A stretch of 64,000 nucleotides of DNA from positions 62,001-126,000 of the forward strand of contig CALHRZ010000001.1 of assembly GCA_938038445.1 (NCBI GenBank), in the 5' to 3' direction. The notes beneath the pieces are model-generated. The model was not told the origin of the DNA and did not search any database. It saw only the letters and a program-made list of their open reading frames with translations. Made by a program: the position numbers and the translations under genes. How positions within the stretch are numbered: position 1 is the first letter of the stretch; the number at the start of each line of letters is the position of its first letter. Below are positions 34,256 through 42,139 of this stretch, piece by piece. This DNA comes from an uncultured bacterium. Its GTDB lineage: Bacteria; Verrucomicrobiota; Kiritimatiellia; CAIKKV01.

Positions 34256-34504
34256 CTATTCACGCAACTTTTCTGCCCGATCCTGCGCCTGCTTCGCCGA
34301 TTCCGTCTCGCACACCGGAATCATCTGCCGAATCTGCCGGCAAATCATTTCCTTGGCCGTCGCAAAAGACTGCTCCACGGACGCTTGCACGTTCATTACC
34401 GTCAAAAGTTCTTCCGCCAGCGCGCGCCGCTTGACCCCGTCCGCTCTCACTCCTTTGCCGGCCGCAGCCAGAATCGCCACTCCTATGCCCAACCCCCCCT
34501 TCAT
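34256..34504 (-). CDS. Small secreted protein, DUF2059-like N-terminal part
   Basis: ATG at 34504 (MKGGLGIGVAILAAAGKGVRA) with a weak GAGAAAG upstream. Residues 1-22 look like a signal peptide. The mature part KRRALAEELLTVMNVQASVE resembles the first helices of DUF2059 periplasmic proteins, but at 82 residues it is about half the usual length and stops shortly after CETESAKQAQDRAEKLRE. It could be a short member or a remnant next to the decayed repeat. Real expression is not certain. Confidence 0.4.
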   Translation of the reverse strand: MKGGLGIGVAILAAAGKGVRADGVKRRALAEELLTVMNVQASVEQSFATAKEMICRQIRQMIPVCETESAKQAQDRAEKLRE

Positions 34505-34656
34505 CGCTGTGGCTTTCTCAGTTCGGCTAAGTCCGTTCCTGTCAACCATCAAATCCTGAATAACGTGAGAAGCAGACGTGACTGGAGTTCCACGCAGAGC
34601 CCTCTCCTCGGGTTCTCATCCCTCCCCATTTGTGCCCTCGCTCAATTCTACCGCTC

Positions 34657-34753
<97 letters not shown>

Positions 34754-34830
34754 ATGGAAAAACACACAAAAATGTAAACTCAAAATACTGGAAAGTCGCC
34801 GAACCGCGCAAGCCTTTTTAGTGCGTGCTT

Positions 34831-35010
34831 CTAGCTGTCAAGCGGCATCGGATTGCATAAGTTCTTCTTCGAGTCCGCGACCCGTCCGCAATTGAAACAA
34901 ACGTACTTCGGCTTTTTTACCAGAGTTTTGATCACATCAAACCGGCCCTCGCTCACCAGTACGCACAAGTGACCTTTATGCTCCTTTCCACCGCACTTTT
35001 TTTCCGCCAT
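34831..35010 (-). CDS. Small Cys-rich, probably zinc-binding protein (59 aa)
   Basis: ATG at 35010 with GGAG eight bases upstream and a strong promoter 32 bp further up. The product is MAEKKCGGKEHKGHLCVLVS followed by EGRFDVIKTLVKKPKYVCFN and CGRVADSKKNLCNPMPLDS. Five cysteines (C6, C16, the C38-x2-C41 pair and C52) plus histidines H11 and H14 suggest a zinc ribbon or similar metal site. It is basic and has no signal peptide. I recognise the general pattern of short conserved CGK..H / VCxxCGRVA proteins but no assigned function. Confidence 0.7.
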   Translation of the reverse strand: MAEKKCGGKEHKGHLCVLVSEGRFDVIKTLVKKPKYVCFNCGRVADSKKNLCNPMPLDS

Positions 35011-35041
35011 GGCCTTCTCTCCTTTTGAAGAAATATTCCCT

Positions 35042-35071
35042 ATTATACCCGATTGCCCGCACCTTCATCAA
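35042..35071 (-). promoter_or_regulatory. Promoter of the small Cys-rich protein gene
   Basis: Minus-strand TTGATG (35066-35071), 18-bp spacer, and a perfect TATAAT (35042-35047). It is among the best -10 matches in the window. Confidence 0.6.
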
Positions 35072-35147
35072 GTCCGCCATCCGATTGGATAACATCACTC
35101 TCCTTGACAATCGCAGCCTCCAGGACTAAGTTTTATCTCAACGTCCA

Positions 35148-35855
35148 ATGCTTGAAATTCGTGGACTTGTCAAATCCTACGGCCGTTTGGAAGTGCTGAA
35201 AGGGCTGGATCTTACCGTCCGCCAAGGTAGCCTGTACGGCCTCATCGGCTGCAACGGCGCTGGGAAATCCACCCTCTTCAAGTCCATCCTCGGCTTCGTC
35301 TTTCCCCAATCGGGCACTATTCTCTTCCGCGGCCAGCCCGTTGATTCTCTTTCTTTTCGCCAATCGGTTGGATTTCTTCCTGAACTCGTCTCTTTTCCCC
35401 CCGACCTCACCGCCGAAGAGTTTCTCGCCTATGCCTGGTCCTTTTATGCTCCACTCACCCCTTCGACCCGCCAACACATCGCCGACACCCTGGGCGAAGT
35501 CAGCCTCCGCGAATGCGCCCGCCGTCGCATCCGAACCTTTTCCAAGGGAATGAAACAGCGATTGGGCATTGCCCAGGCCTTGATCCATGACCCCCCCCTT
35601 CTCATCCTCGATGAACCCTTCACAGGACTCGACCCCATTGGGAAACGGGAACTCAGAACCATCCTCGAACGACAGCATGCCAGGGGCAAGACTATTTTGC
35701 TCAGTTCCCACAACCTCTCGGAGATTCAAAACCTTTGCTCGGTCATCGGCGTGCTCCATATGGGAAAAATGGGCTGGGAAGGTTCCCTTCCTGCTCTCCT
35801 AGAACGTTTTCAGACCCAGGACCTCGAGGAGGCGTTCTTCCGCCTCCACACTTGA
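35148..35855 (+). CDS. ABC transporter ATP-binding protein
   Basis: 235-residue ATPase with Walker A GCNGAGKST, Q-loop region VGFLPELVSFPPDLTAEEFL, signature FSKGMKQRLGIAQAL, Walker B LLILDEPFTGLDP and switch histidine SSHNLSEI. The single-domain layout and 235-residue size fit an ABC-2-type exporter or NatA-like ATPase. A permease gene follows after 13 bp and a His-rich partner gene after that. A weak TTGACA-17 bp-TAAGTT pair lies at 35104-35132 upstream. Confidence 0.93.
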   Translation: MLEIRGLVKSYGRLEVLKGLDLTVRQGSLYGLIGCNGAGKSTLFKSILGFVFPQSGTILFRGQPVDSLSFRQSVGFLPELVSFPPDLTAEEFLAYAWSFYAPLTPSTRQHIADTLGEVSLRECARRRIRTFSKGMKQRLGIAQALIHDPPLLILDEPFTGLDPIGKRELRTILERQHARGKTILLSSHNLSEIQNLCSVIGVLHMGKMGWEGSLPALLERFQTQDLEEAFFRLHT

Positions 35856-35868
35856 AAGAAAACCGTTC

Positions 35869-36642
35869 ATGCGCAATATTTTCTGGTATACCTTGATCGA
35901 AAATCAGCGCGCCCGCTTCACTTTCGCCGCAGTCTCCCTGATCCTCGCCATCGCCGCCTTGGCCCATTACAGCTCAACCCTCAACTACAACGCGGGCCGT
36001 TATACTCTTACCGCTCTGTCCTTCGGTCTTTATTTTACCCGCTTGATCCTTCTGGCCTATGCCTTGTTCGCTCCCGTCCTCGGCCTATCACGCGAAATCG
36101 AATCGGGAACGCTGTTTCTGATCCTTTCCAAGCCGACCACCCGTTCGCACTACCTCCTCGGAAAATACGCCGCGTTTCTCCTCCTGTATGGAATTCTGAC
36201 CGTTACTGCCACCTTCGCCCTCTTCTTCCTCGCCTTCGCGTTCGGCGACCGCACGGATCCCGCGCCGCTCCGGCTCCCACTGTTCCTCGCAGCCGAATGG
36301 ATGAGTGGCGCCGTTCTCCTCGCTCTCGTGTTCCTCCTTTATCAGTCCCTGCGCGCTCCGCTCGCTTCTCCCTTGCTGGGAGCGGCCATCTTTTTTACCT
36401 CTTATTTTCTCGAGTCAAGCCGCGAGGGGGCCCAACAGGCTCCTTCAGCCTTTTCCCGACTCGTATATTCGCTGCTGTATTACGGCTTCCCCAACTTCCG
36501 CCTCTTCAACGTCGAAAGGTCTGTCCTTTATGAAGCACCCATTTCGTTCGCCTATTGGAGCGGTCTGGCCGCTTATACGCTTCTCCTCTGCAGCGTTTTT
36601 CTCGGGCTCGCCCTCGCACTCTTCCGACGTCGGGAACTCTGA
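35869..36642 (+). CDS. ABC transporter permease, ABC-2 type
   Basis: 257 residues with about six membrane segments (FTFAAVSLILAIAALAHYSS, FGLYFTRLILLAYALFAPVL, YAAFLLLYGILTVTATFALF, GAVLLALVFLLYQSL, LLGAAIFFTSYFLES, GLAAYTLLLCSVFLGLALALF). The ESGTLFLILSKPTTRSHYLLGKY motif between the second and third segments is typical of ABC-2 permeases such as NosY/GldF-like proteins. It pairs with the ATPase directly upstream. The exported substrate is unknown. Confidence 0.85.
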   Translation: MRNIFWYTLIENQRARFTFAAVSLILAIAALAHYSSTLNYNAGRYTLTALSFGLYFTRLILLAYALFAPVLGLSREIESGTLFLILSKPTTRSHYLLGKYAAFLLLYGILTVTATFALFFLAFAFGDRTDPAPLRLPLFLAAEWMSGAVLLALVFLLYQSLRAPLASPLLGAAIFFTSYFLESSREGAQQAPSAFSRLVYSLLYYGFPNFRLFNVERSVLYEAPISFAYWSGLAAYTLLLCSVFLGLALALFRRREL

Positions 36643-36644
36643 CG

Positions 36645-37721
36645 ATGAACCCGCCGCGCGTTGGACCCGCTGTAGTGCTTTCCCTCACCGCTCTTTTGGC
36701 CGGCAGCGTTCCCCTCAAACGACATTTGGCCCAGTCCGCACCCGCCGCCGTCCGGGAAACGTTCAACCCTTCTTTCGCCCTCCAAGCCTTGCCCCTCGCT
36801 TTCCTCAACCACCGAATCGCCGCATCTCAGTGGCTCCTGCTCGAAGCCATTCTCTATATCCTCAAACTCGATTTTCCCCACTACCATCTTGCCGAAGAGG
36901 ATGACAACCATCACTCCCATGCACATGCTCATCCCCATAAACCCGGAAATGAAATCGTCGCATGGACACATGGCCCCGACGGACGCGATCTCCCCCTGAC
37001 CCGCGACCAGTTGGAAACGCTCCAGCAACGGGAACGGGAACTTACGCTCCACATGGATCGTTATCTCGACATCCCTTACTTCTACGACCTGATCGAAACC
37101 GCCGCGTTGCTGGACCCCGAAAACCGCTTCATCCTCGCCTACGGCCAGTCATGGGTCCTCAATCCCTCCATGGCGCGGGAAATGGTCCGCGTGCTCGATA
37201 CCGTCCACACCCACACGGGCCACTGGCGCCCCGCTTTCGACGCCGGTTGGCTCTTGCTCTTCACCTTGCAGGAGCCTGAAATGGCCGCCACCCGTTTCCA
37301 ACAGGCTCTTGCCGATCCGGCAGCACCCGCATTCGTCCGAGATCTTCTGGCCCGAACATTTCTGACCGTTCAGAAATACGAAATGGCTGTTCAGTTCCTC
37401 CTCGCCCAACTCCACGCCGCAACGGATCACGACATGGCCACCCGTCTCGAACGGCAGCTGGCCTGGACCATGGACCTGCTCGCGCTCAACCGCGCCGCCC
37501 GCGCCTATCACACCCGCCATGGTCACCCCATCGCCTCGCTCGAGGACCTCGTCCGCGATGGCCTTCTTCGTGCCGTCCCCGAGGACAAGATGGGACAAGG
37601 CTACGCGTGGGATCCGGAACGCCAAGAGGTGTTCAGCCAAACGCTTTTCAACGTTCCCACCGCAAAAGAGGAATCGCCCTCTCAGGAAAAGACGATTCGT
37701 TCAAGCAGTCGGTGCCGGTAA
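36645..37721 (+). CDS. His-rich membrane-anchored protein linked to the ABC exporter
   Basis: ATG at 36645, two bases after the permease stop; a longer in-frame reading would overlap the permease. Residues 6-22 are a signal anchor. A histidine cluster lies at residues 79-98 (HYHLAEEDDNHHSHAHAHPH) in the extracytoplasmic part. Residues about 135-300 are helical repeats resembling TPR units (YLDIPYFYDLIETAALLDPE, MAATRFQQALADPAAPAFVR, YEMAVQFLLAQLHAATDHDM). The C-terminal PIASLEDLVRDGLLRAVPED segment resembles the fold end of pilin-like or ABC-associated proteins. Function unknown; metal binding is suggested by the His cluster only. Its last 40 bp overlap the convergent LpxC-like gene. Confidence 0.7.
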   Translation: MNPPRVGPAVVLSLTALLAGSVPLKRHLAQSAPAAVRETFNPSFALQALPLAFLNHRIAASQWLLLEAILYILKLDFPHYHLAEEDDNHHSHAHAHPHKPGNEIVAWTHGPDGRDLPLTRDQLETLQQRERELTLHMDRYLDIPYFYDLIETAALLDPENRFILAYGQSWVLNPSMAREMVRVLDTVHTHTGHWRPAFDAGWLLLFTLQEPEMAATRFQQALADPAAPAFVRDLLARTFLTVQKYEMAVQFLLAQLHAATDHDMATRLERQLAWTMDLLALNRAARAYHTRHGHPIASLEDLVRDGLLRAVPEDKMGQGYAWDPERQEVFSQTLFNVPTAKEESPSQEKTIRSSSRCR

Positions 37722-38710
37722 AGCGCCCGCACCATCTGCACGTCCAGCGTGTGGCCCGATTTCCAGGAAATGATCTCCCCGCAAAACCGTCCCGCATCAA
37801 TCAACGCAATCGCCGCCAAAAGGTCCAGCCCAAACCGGTGCCAAACGGCTTCAAGGGATTTACCGTTCGTAATCATCCGCGGCTCGTTCACATAGGCCCG
37901 GGGGCCCGCAATGAGAATGTTGTCGCGGGTGTATCCCAAATTCCGAGTGTCCGCAAAAATCTGCCCAATCGTCTTGCAAAACAACATCTGTCCTCGGGTG
38001 CAGTTCGTCCGCGCCTGCGCCGCATGGCGGAAAATTTCAGGCGTCAGCGCCACCCGCAAACGCTGGCGCCCGATCGCGTTCGGAAAATCCACCGCGCAAT
38101 CCACCCGAAGCCTAGGCCGATCCTCCCGACACGGCCGTATCGCCAGAAAGCTCCCATTCGGTCCCAGCAGCGAAACCGGCTCTTTCACGGTCACGTAGGT
38201 CGGCGGCGTGTTCAATGGCACTACTCCCGCCTGCTCAATCGCTTCAATCAGGTCCAGACTTCCCCGATCGAAAAGCGGCGGATCGCCGGAATCCATGCGC
38301 ACCGTCACACAGTCGAGCCCCAACCCCGTCTTGAGCGCAATAATGTGCTCCACCATACGCATGTAGTTGCGGGGCGAACCGCTGCACAGCACAATGTTCC
38401 GTTCGGTCGTCCAAACCGTATGAATCGAAACCTTGATCGGCAGATGGTCCGTCAGGTCCGTCCGATCAAACCACCACCCCTCCGCCTGCGGGTCAGGAGT
38501 AAAAATCAACGTGCGCTGAGCCCGCCGAAAAAAAGTGCCGGGTCCCGTCACCCGCACCTCTCGGCCCAGCGTCGTCAACGCATCCCACCGCCCCGGCATT
38601 TCGCCACCATCGGTTTCCACATCCACCGGCTGCGATAGGAAATCCTCCCACGAACGGGCCATCGCGTCCTCGGCTCCACGAAGAAGCCACCCCCATGGTT
38701 GTTCGCTCAT
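37682..38710 (-). CDS. Divergent LpxC-like UDP-3-O-acyl-N-acetylglucosamine deacetylase
   Basis: 342 residues. LpxC zinc and catalytic residues can be placed: VEHIIALKTGLGLDCV (Glu-His, as in E78-H79 of E. coli LpxC), WHRFGLDLLAAIALID (His-x3-Asp with Leu-Asp, as H238/D242) and WKSGHTLDVQMVRAL (catalytic His, as H265). The conserved LpxC N-terminal opening is absent and replaced by about 60 residues (PWGWLLRGAEDAMARSWEDF). It could be the cell's main lipid A deacetylase or a paralogue with another acetyl-sugar substrate. It lies 47 bp downstream of feoA in the same direction. Confidence 0.72.
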   Translation of the reverse strand: MSEQPWGWLLRGAEDAMARSWEDFLSQPVDVETDGGEMPGRWDALTTLGREVRVTGPGTFFRRAQRTLIFTPDPQAEGWWFDRTDLTDHLPIKVSIHTVWTTERNIVLCSGSPRNYMRMVEHIIALKTGLGLDCVTVRMDSGDPPLFDRGSLDLIEAIEQAGVVPLNTPPTYVTVKEPVSLLGPNGSFLAIRPCREDRPRLRVDCAVDFPNAIGRQRLRVALTPEIFRHAAQARTNCTRGQMLFCKTIGQIFADTRNLGYTRDNILIAGPRAYVNEPRMITNGKSLEAVWHRFGLDLLAAIALIDAGRFCGEIISWKSGHTLDVQMVRALYRHRLLERIVFS

Positions 38711-38757
38711 TGCGTCCTCACGCCAAAAACAGGGCCACTATACCAATCTCCCCACCC

Positions 38758-39099
38758 TCAGGCAAAGGCCGTACTATCGGAGCCAATTCCCCCATGACAA
38801 TGCCGGCATCCGCCTAAATCTGCCACCCGAATCAAAGCCGCCGCAGACCGCCCCAGCACATACCGGGAACGCCCCAAACCCACGACCAGCCCATGCTCAG
38901 ACGGTACATTCCGAATGATCCGCACCCGAGCGCCAGGGAAAAAACCCATCTCCCGTATATGCCGGTCCGGACTCTCCACGATCTCATAATGATGCCCCTC
39001 AAACCCCTCGGCCAGCGGCACGAGTCCGCCTCCCTTCCCTCCACCCCCCCCGATTAGGGAGCTGCAACGCCGATGGCCATAGCGGAACCGCCACCTCAT
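38758..39099 (-). CDS. feoA: Ferrous iron transport protein A
   Basis: The ATG at 39099 overlaps the feoB stop (ATGA) and has AAGGAG eight bases upstream, which sets the start. An SH3-like FeoA domain occupies residues about 28-95: LVPLAEGFEGHHYEIVES, HIREMGFFPGARVRIIRNVP and GLGRSRYVLGRSAAALIRV. The protein has a Gly-rich N-terminal extension and an unusual tail LGGCRHCHGGIGSDSTAFA with a C-x-x-C-H motif. FeoA normally assists FeoB at the inner membrane on the cytoplasmic face. Confidence 0.85.
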   Translation of the reverse strand: MRWRFRYGHRRCSSLIGGGGGKGGGLVPLAEGFEGHHYEIVESPDRHIREMGFFPGARVRIIRNVPSEHGLVVGLGRSRYVLGRSAAALIRVADLGGCRHCHGGIGSDSTAFA

Positions 39100-41036
39100 G
39101 CACGTCTCCTTCTCCAGGTCCATGCCTTCAGTCCAAACACCCAGCCCGCCAAAAGAAATGCACCCAACCCCAACCAAAACAGCGCCTCGGCCGGATTTTC
39201 CTTCAGGCGAATCGTCTGATAAAAAAGCACCGAAACTGTCCATGCCAACACAGTCTGATAGACAATCGAAAAAAACATCCATCCCATCCCCGCTTCCCGC
39301 CGAATCGCTGCGATCGTCGCCACACACGGACTGTAAAGCAAAACAAAAAGAAGATACGCGTAGGCCGCTGACCGGGAAGGAAAATGCCGTCGAAGGGACT
39401 CGAGAAGCCGCCGTCCCCCTTCCCCCTCCATTTCTTCTTCCTCCACCACTCCCCTCTGCTCCCGCTGGGCGTAGAGCGCATCCAACGTGCCCACCACCGA
39501 TTCCTTCGCAAACAGGCCGGTAAACAACCCGACCGAGGCCGGCCAATTGTGTTCGGAAACCCCCAACGGACGAAACACCGGTAGCAGGCGTTTCCCAATC
39601 CGTTCAACCGGCGAATCCCCCGCAGGCAATCGGATCCCGTTCGCAAGGCTCAGCACCGTGATCGCCGCCACAATCCATTTGCCCCCCCGAATCATAAATC
39701 CCTTCAGGTTCTCCCAAGCATGCCGCAACACCGCGCGCCATGAAGGCATCTGATATTCGGGCAATTCCATCACGTACGTCGAAATTTCCCCCTTCAGAAT
39801 CGTGCTCCGCAAAAGAAGACCGCTCCCAATCGCAGCAAGAAGCCCAACCAAGTAGAGAGAAAAAATGATCCAGTTCGCGCGCGAGGGAAACATCGCCATG
39901 GCAAAAACGGTGTAAACCGGCAACCGGGCACTGCAGGACATGAAGGGATTGATCAAAAGGGTCAAGATCCGCTCCCGCCGCTCGGGAAGCGTGCGAGTGG
40001 CCAGAATTCCCGGCACATTGCAGCCAAACCCCACCAATAAAGGCAGAAAAGCCCGGCCGGGCAGCCCAATGAAACGCAATATCCGGTCCATCACAAATGC
40101 GCCCCGCGCCATATAACCGGAGTTTTCCAGCAACGCTAAACAGACGAAAATAGAGAAAATGGGCGGCAAAAAAGTCGAAACCGCCCGAAGCCCAGATCCC
40201 ACCCCATCCGCCAGAACCAATATCATCCATTCCGGCACCCCAAGCCCTTCCAGCCATTGCCGTCCCCCTTCCACTAACAGCCGGCTGAGCCATTCGTCCA
40301 AGAAATGCATCGCCGGCTCGGACGCGCGGACCGTCACCCAAAACACCGCCGCCATGATGGCCAAAAAGATCGGAATTCCATAAAGCCGGCTGAGCACCAG
40401 ATGATCCACCCGCTCCGACAGAAGAACCGGCGCTTCCGCGCTCTGCCGGACCGTCCGGTTTGTCGTCTCGCGGGCAAAAACGTACCGATCTCGCTCGCCG
40501 CGCCGGTCCGGCGGAAGAACGGGCGAAGAAGACGGTCGGCCAACGGCGACTGCAATCGCTTCTTTCAACGCCTGGACCCCTTCCCCTCTCCATGCCGCCA
40601 TGGGAATGACCGGACAGCCCAAAATTTGAGCCAGCCCATCCACGTCCAACGTCATCCCACGCGCGTTCGCCAAATCGGTCATGTTCAGGGCCACCACAAG
40701 AGGCCGTCCCAGTTCCGTCAACTGACTGGTCAGATAAAGACTCCGCTCCAGATTCGAGGCGTCCACCACATTAACCACGACATCCGCCTTCCCGCTCTGG
40801 AGAAATTCCGCGCTGATCGCTTCGTCGGGCGTAAATGGCGCAAGAGAATAAAGCCCCGGCAAATCCACCACCCACCAGTCGCGCCCTCCATATTCATAAC
40901 CCCCTTCGGCACGCTCGACGGTCACTCCAGGCCAATTCCCCACATACCGACACTCCCCTGTAAGGGCATTGAACAGCGTCGTCTTCCCGCAGTTCGGATT
41001 CCCCGCTAGCGCAACGGTTGTCAGTCCCCCCTTCAC
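39096..41036 (-). CDS. feoB: Ferrous iron transport protein B
   Basis: 646 residues. The N-terminal G domain has GNPNCGKTTLFNALTG (G1), GNWPGVTVE (G2), DLPGLYSL (G3), NMTD (G4); residues about 220-640 carry the membrane core with SGYMARGAFVMDRILRFIGL, PLLVGFGCNVPGILATRTL, LLINPFMSCSARLPVYTVF and GLFAKESVVGTLDALY, the two Gate motifs of FeoB. The Cys in GFGCNVPG and MSCSARLPV are conserved iron-path positions. Imports Fe2+ across the inner membrane. It overlaps both dtxR upstream and feoA downstream by ATGA. Confidence 0.96.
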   Translation of the reverse strand: MKGGLTTVALAGNPNCGKTTLFNALTGECRYVGNWPGVTVERAEGGYEYGGRDWWVVDLPGLYSLAPFTPDEAISAEFLQSGKADVVVNVVDASNLERSLYLTSQLTELGRPLVVALNMTDLANARGMTLDVDGLAQILGCPVIPMAAWRGEGVQALKEAIAVAVGRPSSSPVLPPDRRGERDRYVFARETTNRTVRQSAEAPVLLSERVDHLVLSRLYGIPIFLAIMAAVFWVTVRASEPAMHFLDEWLSRLLVEGGRQWLEGLGVPEWMILVLADGVGSGLRAVSTFLPPIFSIFVCLALLENSGYMARGAFVMDRILRFIGLPGRAFLPLLVGFGCNVPGILATRTLPERRERILTLLINPFMSCSARLPVYTVFAMAMFPSRANWIIFSLYLVGLLAAIGSGLLLRSTILKGEISTYVMELPEYQMPSWRAVLRHAWENLKGFMIRGGKWIVAAITVLSLANGIRLPAGDSPVERIGKRLLPVFRPLGVSEHNWPASVGLFTGLFAKESVVGTLDALYAQREQRGVVEEEEMEGEGGRRLLESLRRHFPSRSAAYAYLLFVLLYSPCVATIAAIRREAGMGWMFFSIVYQTVLAWTVSVLFYQTIRLKENPAEALFWLGLGAFLLAGWVFGLKAWTWRRRRA

Positions 41037-41521
41037 CGGTTTTTCCTTTCCAGGACGATGGACTTTCCGCCCCCTTTCCGATCCAGAAAGCGCGCAAACC
41101 CCGCCCGAACCCGGCGCGCCCGGTCGGGCCGCTCGTGCACATACCGGGCAAACAGGCCAATCCGTTCAATCAGCCGGCGGTCGGCCGCATGCTCGAGACG
41201 GCAGGCATTTTGGTCCGCCGAGTCGGCGTCCATCAGAAGAATCTCACGCAAAAATTTTCGAATCAAATGATGGTCGCCGGTCACCCGCTCCGCAATGGCG
41301 CGTCCGGACGGCTCGAGCAACGCAAGTTCATACGGGCGATAACGGATCAGCCCCCGGCGGCTGAGCTGCCGAAGCATGGCTGTGACCGTGGACTTGTGGA
41401 TGGAAAGTTCCCGGGCAAGGTCCCGAACCCGGGCGGCACCCTTCGCCCGCTGAAGCCGAAGAATCGCCTCCAGACAATCCTGCATGGAGGAGGTCACGAC
41501 CCTCGTCTGTCCGGATGCCAT
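41033..41521 (-). CDS. DtxR/MntR-family metal-dependent repressor
   Basis: ATG at 41521 with AAGGAGG five bases upstream. The N-terminal winged helix (YLEAI-type QDCLEAILRL, VRDLARELSIHKSTVTAMLRQLSRRGLI) and dimerisation region (HHLIRKFLREILLMDADSA, ACRLEHAADRRLIERI) match the DtxR family with the metal-ligand E..CxxEH pattern at NACRLEHA. 162 residues means no C-terminal SH3 domain, as in MntR-like members. As first gene of the dtxR-feoB-feoA operon it presumably senses Fe2+ and represses its own operon through the palindrome just upstream. Confidence 0.9.
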   Translation of the reverse strand: MASGQTRVVTSSMQDCLEAILRLQRAKGAARVRDLARELSIHKSTVTAMLRQLSRRGLIRYRPYELALLEPSGRAIAERVTGDHHLIRKFLREILLMDADSADQNACRLEHAADRRLIERIGLFARYVHERPDRARRVRAGFARFLDRKGGGKSIVLERKNR

Positions 41522-41532
41522 TCCATCCTCCT

Positions 41533-41575
41533 TGTTTGATCAATCAAACATAATCGTATGCGATGAACACATCAA
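41533..41575 (-). promoter_or_regulatory. feo operon promoter with DtxR-type operator
   Basis: TGTTTGATCAATCAAACA (41533-41550) is a perfect inverted repeat of 8-bp arms around CA, 12 bp upstream of the repressor start. On the minus strand the promoter TTGATG (41570-41575), 17 bp, TATGTT (41547-41552) places the -10 inside the palindrome, so repressor binding would block RNA polymerase. Confidence 0.7.
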
Positions 41576-41587
41576 ATTCAAGTGAAA

Positions 41588-42139
41588 TCAAGCCGAGGAC
41601 CGGCAAAGCCGCCGAGGACCCTGCGAAAACGGACACCCGCAAAAATTCTGGCGATATAGATCCCATTCCCGCGCCCGCTTCATCGCCCGCGCAAACCCGC
41701 CCCCTTTCTTGAAATCAAACGGTTGAAACGACGCCCAAGCCGCGCCCATCGCCAAGATCCGAGCACTCGATTTGTGGGGACTGATCGTTAAGGTCGTCGT
41801 GAACGCCTCTACCCCCTCGGCCGCCGCCCGCGCCGCCGCTCGACCCAGCCGAAGCCGAATGCATCGGTCGCACCGAGCCCCACCCTCCGGTTCGTCCGAA
41901 AGGTCACCGCAAACCGCCGTCCAGTCGGCCGGGTCATATGCATCCTCCCAAAACGGCAATCCCGCCCGTTCCGCCACAACGCGAAGCGCTTCCCGCCGTT
42001 TCAAATATTCCGCCAACGGCTGAATGTTGGCATTGGAATAAAACAGCACAATTTCGTTCCATCCCGCCTTCTTCAGCGCGTCCAAACAACCCGCCGCGCA
42101 AGGACCACAACACGCATGGAGGAGAATCCGCCCTTTCAT
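41588..42139 (-). CDS. queH: Epoxyqueuosine reductase, QueH type
   Basis: The ATG at 42139 overlaps the upstream gene stop (ATGA); a TTG nine bases earlier is less likely. The DUF208/QueH signature is clear: LLHACCGPCAAGCLDAL, FYSNANIQPLAEYLKR (usually NPNI), ARCDRCIRLRLGRAA, TTTLTISPHKSSARI and the final YRQNFCGCPFS. The paired and spaced cysteines bind an Fe-S cluster and adjacent iron. Performs the last step of queuosine formation in tRNA, the same reaction as QueG. Confidence 0.92.
   Translation of the reverse strand: MKGRILLHACCGPCAAGCLDALKKAGWNEIVLFYSNANIQPLAEYLKRREALRVVAERAGLPFWEDAYDPADWTAVCGDLSDEPEGGARCDRCIRLRLGRAAARAAAEGVEAFTTTLTISPHKSSARILAMGAAWASFQPFDFKKGGGFARAMKRAREWDLYRQNFCGCPFSQGPRRLCRSSA

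Noticed and set aside
37682-37721. Frameshift in the His-rich gene end or LpxC end
   Set aside because: Both proteins read through to complete conserved ends, so the overlap is genuine and not an error.
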